The notes beneath the pieces were generated by a model, which saw only the letters and a program-made list of their open reading frames with translations, made no database searches and was not told the DNA's origin. From Phymatolithon calcareum (taxonomy: Eukaryota; Rhodophyta; Florideophyceae; Hapalidiales), in assembly GCA_977006965.1 (NCBI GenBank), contig OZ345375.1:248001-312000 (forward strand): 64,000 nucleotides of DNA. Direction: 5' to 3'. Position 1 is the first letter of the stretch. Each line of letters begins with the position of its first letter. The position numbers and the translations under genes are program-made. Shown piece after piece: positions 54,953-64,000 of this stretch.

Positions 54953-56602
54953 CTACGGTGCGCTTACAGCTGTGCTGATGGCAGCGAATATGCGCGCTAC
55001 AGCTTCTGCCCCAGGATCAATCACGCCTGCGGTTGCCTCCTCCGGCACGTACGCCGCGCGGCCCGCGCTTCCATGCATCTCTTTTGTCGCCTCCGCCCCG
55101 GCCCGCGCGATTGCCGCCGCCTCCAACATCGACTTCCCTTCAAGAAGCGCATCTACGGCCGGACGCAGAGCGTCAACGCAGCTCCTGTCTCCAACATCGC
55201 TCCGCCCGTCGTGCATAACTGCCTTAACGCCAGCGTCCAGCGCTTTTGCCCAGTTGGTGCCATCATCATCAAATGCAAGCGCCGCGGCCGCACACAGCAC
55301 TCCAAGCAACGCCCCGGATGACCCGCCCATTGCTCGTCCGACAATTTCACCCACGCGCGTCAGTAGCGCGCCAGGTGATGCTAGCGGCAATGAGTCCATT
55401 GCCTCCTGTAGTGCGCGCGCACCTGCCGCTAATGTCCTGCCCGTGTCCCCATCCCCGGTGGTGGCGTCGAGTGCATTGAGAGCGTCCCGCATCGCGAAAC
55501 ATTCATTGACAGCGGCAGTCAGCGCCGAGCGTACGGTGGCATTTTCCGACGCGGGTACAGAAGACATTTGCATCGGTGCCGGTGTGGGGAACTCTGTTGG
55601 ACGTTTGTGATTTACTTTCTCGAAACCCGGCCAAATGCGATGACGGATGGGCGCAAGCAGGCCATCGGAGTATTTGGGGTCCAATTTGATGATTGAGATC
55701 GAGAAACCCGGCATATCAAGAGATGTGACGAGCGCCGCGGGGCCCATGAGATAGTCGACATGAGCAAAGACCGATGTGTGTCCAAAGTCACGGGACAATA
55801 CCAAGCATTCCTCCGCAGACAATCCACCGAGATTGTTGAACAATGCAGCATAGCGCTCGCGGGGTTCGACGTATTCATGCAGGAGAGTGTCGACTTTTTC
55901 CATAACGGCGGCCGAACTTTCCAGTTGGCAGATTTCTCTGCCCATCTCGCCGTGAATACCAAGGCCGATCTCGACTTCTCCGCTCGTCATGCGCTCCTGT
56001 CGCGGGTTACCCGGTACGAGACAAGTGCCCCTGGAAACTCCGATCGAAAAGACATTTTTCGACGCCAGTTCCGCCATTCGCGTAACCTCTTCCAGCGGTT
56101 GTCCGAGTTCCGCGAAATACCCGGCCACCTTGTGCACGAACACGGTGCCAGCAATTCCACGTGGGCGGGGCATAGGATTTCGCGATATGTCGTCGCCGAC
56201 GATGACCTCCATAACGTTATATCCTTTGAGTCGTGCGCGTGCCGCGGCGAGTCCGAAGTTGAGCGTATCACCCGTGTAGTTCTTAACGATAAGCAAGCAT
56301 CCAGCGGGTCCTGTTACGGCTTCGATTGCCGTGAGCACTGAGTCTGGGCTTGGCGAGGCGAATACACCGCCTATTACAGCCGCGGTCAACAGTCCTGGTG
56401 CGACAAATCCGGCATGTAACGGCCCGTGCCCTGCACCACCGCCGGAGATCAGGGCCACCTTCGTCTTCTCAACTTTACGGCGTACCACAACCCGCGCATG
56501 GCCTGAGCGGGGCAAACGCAGAAGAGCGCCGCCGCTCGTAAGGATGAGGCCGTCGATGGCATCGTCAACGAGGTCTTCGTCTGGGTTGCGGAACGTGTCC
56601 AT
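54953..56602 (-). CDS. Dihydroxyacetone kinase (ATP-dependent, DhaK-DhaL fusion)
   Basis: The frame opens at 56671, but ATG at 56600-56602 (MDTFRNPDEDLVDDAIDGL) fits the family start; 549 residues from there, close to the usual 570-600. The DhaK domain has SGGGAGHGPLHAGFV, VKNYTGDTLNFGLA, GDDISR and EIGLGIHGEMG, whose histidine forms the covalent link to the keto group of dihydroxyacetone. The DhaL domain has DATTGDGDTGRTL (Mg-ATP aspartates), MGGSSGALLG and DVGDRSCVDALRPA. It phosphorylates dihydroxyacetone (and glyceraldehyde) in the cytosol, feeding triose phosphates to glycolysis. The usual SGHEP glutamate is glycine here. No introns. Two pseudogene copies lie in this window. Confidence 0.92.
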   Translation of the reverse strand: MDTFRNPDEDLVDDAIDGLILTSGGALLRLPRSGHARVVVRRKVEKTKVALISGGGAGHGPLHAGFVAPGLLTAAVIGGVFASPSPDSVLTAIEAVTGPAGCLLIVKNYTGDTLNFGLAAARARLKGYNVMEVIVGDDISRNPMPRPRGIAGTVFVHKVAGYFAELGQPLEEVTRMAELASKNVFSIGVSRGTCLVPGNPRQERMTSGEVEIGLGIHGEMGREICQLESSAAVMEKVDTLLHEYVEPRERYAALFNNLGGLSAEECLVLSRDFGHTSVFAHVDYLMGPAALVTSLDMPGFSISIIKLDPKYSDGLLAPIRHRIWPGFEKVNHKRPTEFPTPAPMQMSSVPASENATVRSALTAAVNECFAMRDALNALDATTGDGDTGRTLAAGARALQEAMDSLPLASPGALLTRVGEIVGRAMGGSSGALLGVLCAAAALAFDDDGTNWAKALDAGVKAVMHDGRSDVGDRSCVDALRPAVDALLEGKSMLEAAAIARAGAEATKEMHGSAGRAAYVPEEATAGVIDPGAEAVARIFAAISTAVSAP

Positions 56603-58604
56603 TTTGATGCTTTTTGGATCGTTGAGATACTGTACAGGAATCTGCACCGGATTGGGGCAATTTATTGACACGGGGACTCATTGATATGATTGATGCGCCA
56701 TCCCTATTCAGTGGTCGTTGTGGACACTTGTGGGTTCCACGCTTGTTGTGTATCCTACCGGCAACGCTACTTGTTTTATTCCACTTGCAACTACCGCCGG
56801 TAATATACTGGTGCACAGCTGGGCCAGAGGACTCTGACGAATGGATGGCCGCCGATGATCATTTTTTGCCCAGCAGCTGTAGCAGCATTATCACTACATC
56901 GTACCTGAGGAACGCTGGATGTCTCACGTCTCTGTTCATGCAATGGATGGAGCAGGCCATCTCTTGTTGAATGGTGCGCTGCGTCCGCACTAATGTTTTC
57001 GAATGAAGTGAAGGATTACTCATGTAACGACAATTCCAATCCCTGTCACGGTCCCCATCAGTATCGCGTTAGTATTAAGAGACACTAACTGGATTATTGC
57101 CGATACAGACTATCACTCAACGTACATAGCGTAGAGCCAGTTAGTGAGCGATCGCTCGTTACCGGTATTTTGAATTATAGAGAGCAATGATAAAGAAGCG
57201 GTTAGTCACGGAAACTACTTAAATTTCTCTTTGAAAATCTGGTTAACTTTTGTTGCCTTCTGTATCAAAACGGTGCCATTATTATGAGGGAGGATGAGCG
57301 GTTGCATATTTGCTAGTTTTCCAGGAAGGACCTGGGCAATCCCGAATCGAATGCTTATTCTCCTATGGGGCTAGCAACGAGTGCTTTTTGTTTTCCTCTA
57401 CTTAGATTACCGCAGGGTGTTAATCCTGCTAGCTAATTGTAAGCACGCTTCTTCTCCGCTTGCGCTCGTCATTAGACGCTTCCACCCGAAGCAACTGCCG
57501 TGGTTCCACGATTCGCGAGTCCACATGGACGACCAGAATGTTGGACTCTTTTCTTCTTCTGTGCAACACTAATGTAGTGTAATTAGCTCGGACCCCTCGT
57601 GCAATGCGGAAACCCCACTCCCGAAACGCCCCTTGGCGCGAAATTCGGAGAAAAAAACCGCGTCAGACTTTTTACCTCAAAAAGGCACACCCAGGATTCG
57701 AAGCCATGACCTCTCTCTTGTCCACATATGCGCACCCCCAGAGAAAGTTTAACCGCTTTACAAAAGGTGGACATCTGCGAATACTTGCTTACTTTATTGC
57801 GGAACGATCGCTCACGGAAAAGGAAAGCGTCTGAAGCTGTTTGAAAACAGGATCTCATTGTTCAGAAGCCTGCGAATACTTACAGAGCCCTGGGAACACT
57901 GAGGCACAAAATTCTGTCCCCCAGGAGCGTAACATATTGCGCCATGAGTATTAGATAGTCGGTGTAGCGCCACAAATAGATAAAGCTATCAAAAACAATC
58001 GCAGCCTCCAGACATTAGCCCTTTTTTGAATCTTTCGAAAGGACGAATCGCAGCCACGGAAAGCCGCGTTGAATTCCTTCGCTAGTCCCGGGCTGTTTGA
58101 CCTGGCAGCCTGTACAGGTTGCTCGAACGCATTCCCAGCTTTCCATTCCTCGAGCAAAATTTGGTGCAGGGGGACGTTGAACGACTGACATATGGACTCT
58201 AAGCTTTTCCTCCATCCTTCCAGGCGGTGAGATTTTGCAAATGGTACACCACAAAGGGGAGCTATATCCAGAATGAAAGATTTGAGTATTGTAAGCTACA
58301 ATACAGAACTGAGGACGTCTAATAAATTCTACATTGAAATAATAATGAATGCTTTACTTCCCTATGGGGCTAGCAAGAGTGCATCTATTTTTACATCGAC
58401 TTAGATTACGACAGGGAATTAACATGCTAGCTGATAAGAAGCATGTTTCTTCTCTGTCTGTCGCTAGTCATTAGGATATTCCACGGTTCCACGTTACGCG
58501 AGTCCATGTGGATGAGGACTCTTTTCCTTACAGCTCGCTGCATCTGTTCCCCGCTAATGCACGGAAATGAAAATATCCCCTGTATTGTCGACATACTTCT
58601 CTCC
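56603..58604. other. Spacer, no gene
   Basis: Continues the kinase 5' flank shared with block A to about 57000, then receptor 3' flank repeats (57361-57600 and 58360-58510). No coding sequence seen. Confidence 0.5.
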
Positions 58605-59095
58605 AGGTTTTACTATTCTTGTGCGATATGAGATCGCCTCAAAGGAAGGCTTGCTATAGAGCTGATCGATAATTTTTCGCATTCTTTCTGGCCGCAGTTT
58701 TAAAGACAAAACAGCCTTCTCCGAATTTTAGTTTATCTGCTCAGTCTTATTTTCTTTCATTCAACTTGCGCATATTTCCGCGCTGTATAAGATAGCCGAA
58801 ACGGAGAACAGGGATGAATATCTCCAGAAGTAACAGGGCCATAAGAATGAGATTTGGTATGCCGATAAGGCTTTCATCACTGCTCTTGATGCACGGAAAA
58901 ATTCCGGCGATTAATGCTCCGAACATCGTTGGAATGGTACGAGCGGAGGCGACGGCGGGTGATTGATTACATTGGATTATCAGTGAGGAGGGTAAATAGG
59001 GCGCGGAAGCGGCAGAACGGTAACGGAGATTTGGAAGGGAAGAAGGGCGATAAGTGCGAAGATGGCGATAGTCGAGGGCATGGGTCTACCCTGGC
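58605..59095 (-). pseudogene. Gutted receptor-like gene
   Basis: At the left it encodes the last TM region (SSDESLIGI, then EIFIPVLRFGYL). At the right is the signal peptide start (MPSTIAIFALIALLPFQ, ATG near 59081). Nearly the whole ectodomain and TM1-TM2 between are deleted, and a stop follows the signal peptide. It proves a fourth family member existed in tandem in block C. Confidence 0.7.
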
Positions 59096-60601
59096 AAGCT
59101 ATGAAGCAACGGCGCACCCGGCCATATGATGATGGCCTCCGGAGGGCGGTATTTTTCCGAGTGCGGCCAGCTCGCAATTGCAGTTTCGCAGCGTCAAAGT
59201 TGTGATATTGGCCGAAGGAAACAAGGATCTGACTTTAAACAAGAAGAAGTATGTGTTTTCATTTAGATGTTTGCTTTGGCGGACGCTTTAGAAAGCTTTT
59301 GAAGGACATAGGGTCACGGGCAGTATCTTTCTTGGTTGGTCGTTTGCATCGTAGGGTGCGACACGATTTGGTAGAGTACCAAAACCTACCTCTGGACCAT
59401 AATTGGGCCTCGAGGTGGAAAATAATCCACTGTACTGTCGCGTATACAACGCGAGCGCTTGATAGCAACAGAAACAGGAGCAGCAGCTCCACCGCGGACA
59501 TCAGCCGCTACTTTACTTCAATTCAACCTCATCCGCCAAACCGAGCAGAGAGCTCGATAAAGCACAGCAACAGCATCCGACCAACACAGATCGATAACAC
59601 AGCTGTAGAACCAACCCCCTCCCAGGTCCCCTCTTCCTTGTTCTAGCCCGTCCATGGTCCGCACTTAAATACCTTCCACACCCACGGCACGCGGGGAACT
59701 GCCCCGGTATCATTCAGCGGTATAGCAGCGGTCGTGTGAGCGCACAGCGACCGCACCAGAGCGACAAACATGTGCTCAAAACATCCCGTGCGCAACGGAA
59801 CACCAACCGGAAATCCCCTTACGGTACCCAATTAAGGGCCCCTGGCGCGCGCGGTCGACACGCACGCCGCCCATTAATTACTCTCGCACACGACAGTGAA
59901 ACTCACGTCGCCATCGCGCCACTGCCGTGAGCGCTAGCACCGCCTCTTGCAAGATTTTCCATATATGCGCCCAAAGCGCATCAGACCACCGCGCCCAATT
60001 CACTGTATCAGTCCTCCTTGCACATCCCAAACCGTCATTCCCGCATACCCACGGCCGTCCACACGCCACTTCGCGTATGCCACTCGCATGGGCGCCACGA
60101 GAAAATTGTCGAGATAGCAAACGCGGGGAATCACGGTTCGCAACCGTAGTCCATACGAGAGCAATTCCAACAGTTCCACGATTAGATTGACCGTTACCCG
60201 CTCGATTGACACGTATGACACCCGAGACAGCCTTGCTTACAGGTCCCAAGTTTCTTCTACGCGTAGTCGATGGGCAGTGTACTCATTTGCCGGCGGCAGC
60301 CTTGGCCTGGCAAGGGACTTCGTTGAGTGCATAAGGAAAAAGGAGGGACAGATAAAATCGCACTAACATGCTATCAAAACCACTGCATGCACAGTGTTCT
60401 ATGATATCTTCGTTTTAGATTGAGAACTCTGTATGCCGTGGGCAATACTGTGCAGTACAGTAGTATCTTTCTTTTTCGTTGTCTCATTCTTCCCGGAAAA
60501 AAGAAAATTTGTTTTTATCAAATTCGGATTTCAAAGTATACTGTACATATTATGTAAGCGGTGGACACAGGGAAAACATGAGCTTGACCTGGACTTCTGA
60601 C
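59096..60601. other. No recognised gene; GC-richer island
   Basis: A C-rich stretch with one frame of 131 residues on plus (59251-59646, low-complexity tail rich in S, T, P) and a shorter opposite frame. No block A counterpart was seen, so it may be an insertion. Ends not found. Confidence 0.35.
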
Positions 60602-62392
60602 CTACATTTTCTCTTTGCAAAAAAGCCGATATATAGTGGCGATACTTCTCGCCAAGTCTTTCTGTTCTTGTGCGGTATGAGTTCGATGCAAAGGAAGGCT
60701 TGCAATAGTCTGAAGACAAGCGTTCCGTTCCTGTGTCGTTGTTCGCAAAGTTTCGTCGCGCCGATAAGACCACAAAACGGCTTTGTGCGGTGCTTTTACG
60801 TTTGCCATATTCCTTGTATTCAATGCGCGCGTATATTCCTGATGTACGAGATACCCATAGCGGAGTACAAGGATGAGGATCATAACCAGAAATGGGACCA
60901 CAAGAATGAGTAAGGATATGCCAATAAGACGCTCATCAATGCTCTTGATCAAGGGAGAACATTCCGGAGAGTCCATGCTCCCAACATCGCGCTCGATAAG
61001 CTCCTGGATCTCTCCCTTTTCAAGAGCTTCAGAGATGTCACGGTCGACTTGTCGAGTGAAATTCGGTGGCACAGTGCTGCCATACACCCAGCCAGCACCG
61101 AAGGAATTCGTTTCCTTCTTAGTGGAGTACAACGTCATATTACTGCACGCAGCGCGTTTCAGTAGATTGTATGCGCCCGTTGTTCTAAATGTCACGACAT
61201 ACTTCACGTTGTCAGCTTTGTTCAGAGCTCGATCGAAGCAAAGTTGTTCACTGTCGCATCTGAACCACGGCCAATTGTCGCCGTATTTCTGGCGAGCCTT
61301 TGTCACGTTTTTGAACACTTTTTGAATGAATACATCTTCTGTTGCTGCATTTTTCTCGACCGAGTAGGACCGCAGATGTTCTTCTGTAAGACCAGAAAGA
61401 TCCTGCACAACGGGTGCAGACATCTGGATGAAGAGGAAGTTCACCACAGCTATTTCGTAAAAGGCAAGGAAAACAATAAACGTGGTGCCGCGGGACATCT
61501 GCAGTAGCCTTCTTGCGCACTTCTGCTTCGAGCTGCTGCTCGGCATAATCTTTTGAACATCCTCGTCTCCAGGCATTGTGTCTATCGATTGATGCGCATT
61601 CGAAGATGCGGTACGGGTGGGTGCTGAGGGAGACGCCCCAATGGTAAAGTTCAAAAAAGATTCTAATGTCAGTGGTTGATGTCCAAACGCAACGAAGGAG
61701 AGTACAAAAAGAAGTACGTAAATCCCAGCCATAGTAGCCCAGAGCACCCAGGCGGACCTGCGAAACGGACGCACGAGACTCCATAGAGGGTAGAGGTGAG
61801 CTGTGGGCACCGTTGGGCCGAAAATGGCGAGCTCTTCCTTGACGAAGGATATGGATTGGGAAGTTGTGTCGCGAAGACGATCAGAATTTTCGAGTAGAAG
61901 GCCTGTGAACGCAAACTTGTATTGAGGATACCTTCTACTCTGCTCGGAGATAAAGTTGATAGCAGGGTTAAACAGACAATGATTGCCTCCCCAGACGCAC
62001 AGAGCGTCCCGCGCAGCTGTTTGCTGCATGATGTTGAACGCGGTGCCGCTCAGATACTTGTACTTGGATCTCGGTGCGCTGCATGGAAACACCTCCGTAT
62101 GACGGTCGTCAGTCATGTAGGGATCGAGGTTAATATACGGACTTTCCTGCAAGAATAAAAAGCATACTTTTTCTTTGCAAGCAGAGTACTCTTCGGAATG
62201 ATTAAAGAATCGGGGTAGGCAACCGTTCGAGCGATTGTCGGTAAGCGGGGGACCGGAGGTGACGGTGTGAGATAGCGTTGACTGGTTTTCCGGCGACGCA
62301 GGCGCGAGGGGAGGCGAAAGCGGCACAGCACAGACCGATATGCGGTAGAAGAGAAGAGTACCCAATATGACGGCGGCGCTGGTCGAGGGCAT
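60602..62392 (-). CDS. Ionotropic-glutamate-receptor-like membrane protein, copy C
   Basis: Start at ATG 62390-62392 (signal peptide MPSTSAAVILGTLLFYR); the frame runs from 62482. Same layout as copy A: S1-like region with ESPYINLDPYMTDDRHTEVF, TM1 (WVLWATMAGIYVLLFVL), FYEIAVVNFLFIQ segment, S2-like region (SFGAGWVYGSTVPPNFT) and a last TM (ERLIGISLLILVVPFLV). It ends with QKDLARSIATIYRLFCKEKM, the ancestral-type tail. It is nearly identical to copy A over about 61915-62270 but clearly diverged elsewhere. Likely a plasma-membrane channel or receptor; ligand unknown. Confidence 0.65.
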   Translation of the reverse strand: MPSTSAAVILGTLLFYRISVCAVPLSPPLAPASPENQSTLSHTVTSGPPLTDNRSNGCLPRFFNHSEEYSACKEKVCFLFLQESPYINLDPYMTDDRHTEVFPCSAPRSKYKYLSGTAFNIMQQTAARDALCVWGGNHCLFNPAINFISEQSRRYPQYKFAFTGLLLENSDRLRDTTSQSISFVKEELAIFGPTVPTAHLYPLWSLVRPFRRSAWVLWATMAGIYVLLFVLSFVAFGHQPLTLESFLNFTIGASPSAPTRTASSNAHQSIDTMPGDEDVQKIMPSSSSKQKCARRLLQMSRGTTFIVFLAFYEIAVVNFLFIQMSAPVVQDLSGLTEEHLRSYSVEKNAATEDVFIQKVFKNVTKARQKYGDNWPWFRCDSEQLCFDRALNKADNVKYVVTFRTTGAYNLLKRAACSNMTLYSTKKETNSFGAGWVYGSTVPPNFTRQVDRDISEALEKGEIQELIERDVGSMDSPECSPLIKSIDERLIGISLLILVVPFLVMILILVLRYGYLVHQEYTRALNTRNMANVKAPHKAVLWSYRRDETLRTTTQERNACLQTIASLPLHRTHTAQEQKDLARSIATIYRLFCKEKM

Positions 62393-64000
62393 GGTTATAT
62401 TCTTGACCTGATAGACCCCTGTTGCATGCCATTGAACAACTGTTCGATCAGCTTTCTGTTGATCTCCTGAGCGGAACGGCACGCTGCTGGTGTGATCAGC
62501 TTACCTTTGTTGGTCGTGAAGTCGCGTGCCTCGAAGGGAAAATTACAGTTCCATACTGCGTGATGAAGGCCTCATGAAGAGTGGGTCATGCTTCCGAGCA
62601 TCATCGCATTAGTTGCCCCACGCATAAGAAATAAATTAGGAAGTTTTAAATGCAAATCAGGATTTCTTCTTCTCGTAGAAGTGTCGCAACAGGGCGATAT
62701 CATGAATTCAGCGGGAAACAATGCGAACAACAATCACGCAATCAGAAAATGATTGACCTTCTGATTGGGCAATTCTTTGAGGCTTTATGGCACAGTCCTA
62801 ATCCTGTCATAAACTATGTGGTGAGGAATCGTGTCTCTCACCATTGGCGTCCTCAGGTATCAGACTAGCACTTACCGGGAATTCTGTGGCAGCCCGCCCA
62901 ATATGATAAAGTATGATATGTGCGATTGATCATGCAACCGGAACTAGAATCGCACATTTTGTTCAGCCAACAGCACTTAAAGCGTAGCGGAGCGGCTAAT
63001 TTTCGGGGAACCCACGCTGTGCGACATCCAGATGTGTGCAGATAAGTGATCTACCAAAAGAGCTTCACGGAGGAAAAATCGAGAACGTGAACATATTTCT
63101 ATTCTCCGCTAATCACAATAAGTATTGCACGGACTTGCAACTGGCATTACGCAAGCAGTGGTCCGTTTTCTTCTCATTTGATCTGTGAAGCGGTCTCATA
63201 GGGTCACGAGACGGACCACTAGGACCATTCGCCGTGTTCCAGCTAATCCAGTGCACAAACCAAATTAAGCTTTTGGCACCACCGGCGATGTGTAACCGCG
63301 TAGCCATCACAGTCGATGAGCTTGTTGGTTTGCCAGGAGATGGCGGGGAGAATGCAAGCCTCACATCCTTCTGTGCCTATCGGACTTTCAATTGCAGCGC
63401 CCTGCGAAGTTGATTCGGCATCTTCACTCAGCATCCCTATACGTTCGTGCATTTTCCAGACAAAATGGAAGCGGCAGGAGGAATTTACATCGCGCATCGA
63501 TCTCGCTGATCGCGCTCACCACTCGTCGGTGACTGGCTTTGTCCCCGTGAATGTTTCTCTCGCGCATTCGCAGCTACCTATCTCTACGCGTGTGCTCGTG
63601 CATTATGCACGCTGACGGACGAGCTATTAGAAAATCGCCGACATTTGTTAATGGAGTGTCAATTCCAGTTGGTCATTGCGCTGGAAATGAATGAGAAGTA
63701 TCATTGCCGCTTCTTTTAAATCCCGCTTTTCATCATCTGGTCTCTGGCTATGTCCTATCGCTTGCCATCTGCACAAGTGTTTGTCAATGCACGCTCGCAT
63801 GGCATATAGCTTACACGCATATCTCCGCAATCATCCGTCCACCGATGCCGCTGCCATTCATGGCCAGATTCGTGAGGCCATCGTATAGTTCATACTTTGC
63901 ACCCGGTGAAATCTCCGCTCCTGAACACTGTGGTACAAAGCATCCCGTACCAATCCTACACCGTCCGTTTGCTGTCAATCACTACGCTGAAAGAACCAGT
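62393..64000. other. Receptor 5' flank, then unrecognised sequence
   Basis: 62393-62870 matches 9071-9500. Beyond that, frames at 63243-63497, 63316-63615 and 63691-63888 are short and overlap; none shows a known domain. The window ends without a clear feature. Confidence 0.4.

Larger units (their letters stand above)
43800..62880. repeat. Segmental duplication block C
   Basis: The left part (to about 55.6 kb) parallels block B; the part from 53.4 kb parallels block A. It contains the only intact kinase, the intact orphan gene and an open receptor-like gene, so it is closest to the ancestral state, apart from its own insertions. The receptor unit within C is itself partly duplicated: 57361-57600 and 58360-58510 repeat each other. 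Confidence 0.75.

Noticed and set aside
54789-55610. Long plus-strand frame of 273 residues opposite the kinase
   Set aside because: A mirror of the alanine-rich, GC-rich kinase C-terminus; shadows occur at the same place over the pseudogenes.
63243-63888. Several short frames at the right edge
   Set aside because: Overlapping on both strands, no domain, no paralog in the window.

Overview
This window is nuclear DNA from a eukaryote. It is gene-poor, packed with transposable elements, and its few real genes are long single open frames. There is no operon structure, rRNA cluster or CRISPR array. The transposon families (a piggyBac transposase of the type seen in stramenopiles and red algae, a pogo-like DDE family with oomycete-like relatives, Harbinger, hAT, chromodomain-type Gypsy, and LINEs with a C-terminal RNase H) suggest a protist or algal lineage, perhaps stramenopile or rhodophyte. 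I cannot fix the species from sequence alone.

Three paralogous blocks form the backbone. Block A is about 3.47-9.5 kb, block B about 12.7-21.3 kb, and block C about 43.8-62.9 kb. B matches the left part of C, A matches the right part, and all three share a segment around the dihydroxyacetone kinase gene. The kinase is intact only in C (54953-56602, minus); A and B carry pseudogenes. Blocks A and C also carry a large membrane protein gene with an ionotropic-glutamate-receptor-like layout (7142-9070 and 60602-62392, both minus). A third member lies at 29414-31345 and a gutted fourth at about 58605-59095. A 211-residue orphan protein at 52624-53259 is whole in C and internally deleted in B.

The rest is largely mobile DNA. 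From left to right: a full-length piggyBac element (502-3084) inside a hAT-like reading frame; hAT remnants; a tRNA-derived SINE split by a hAT element (13020-14134); a solo LTR (16218-16765); a decayed chromodomain-type Gypsy element with nested insertions (17506-20226); a truncated second piggyBac copy; a Harbinger-like fragment; a broken pogo-like transposase (25909-27443); a nest of four small insertions (33005-36022); several LINE families (36.4-43.6 kb); a hAT element with a zinc-finger remnant (44725-45939); and a complete Gypsy element with 5-bp target duplications (46425-52556).

Because the blocks are paralogous, many insertions have an empty counterpart elsewhere in the window, so element ends and target duplications can be read directly. 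The most unusual observations are: the piggyBac element is flanked by CTAG rather than TTAA; the amplified receptor-like family shows a gene-conversion tract and a frameshifted tail; the Gypsy element is young but has lost catalytic residues; and one small element carries inverted arrays of a 29-bp periodic repeat.
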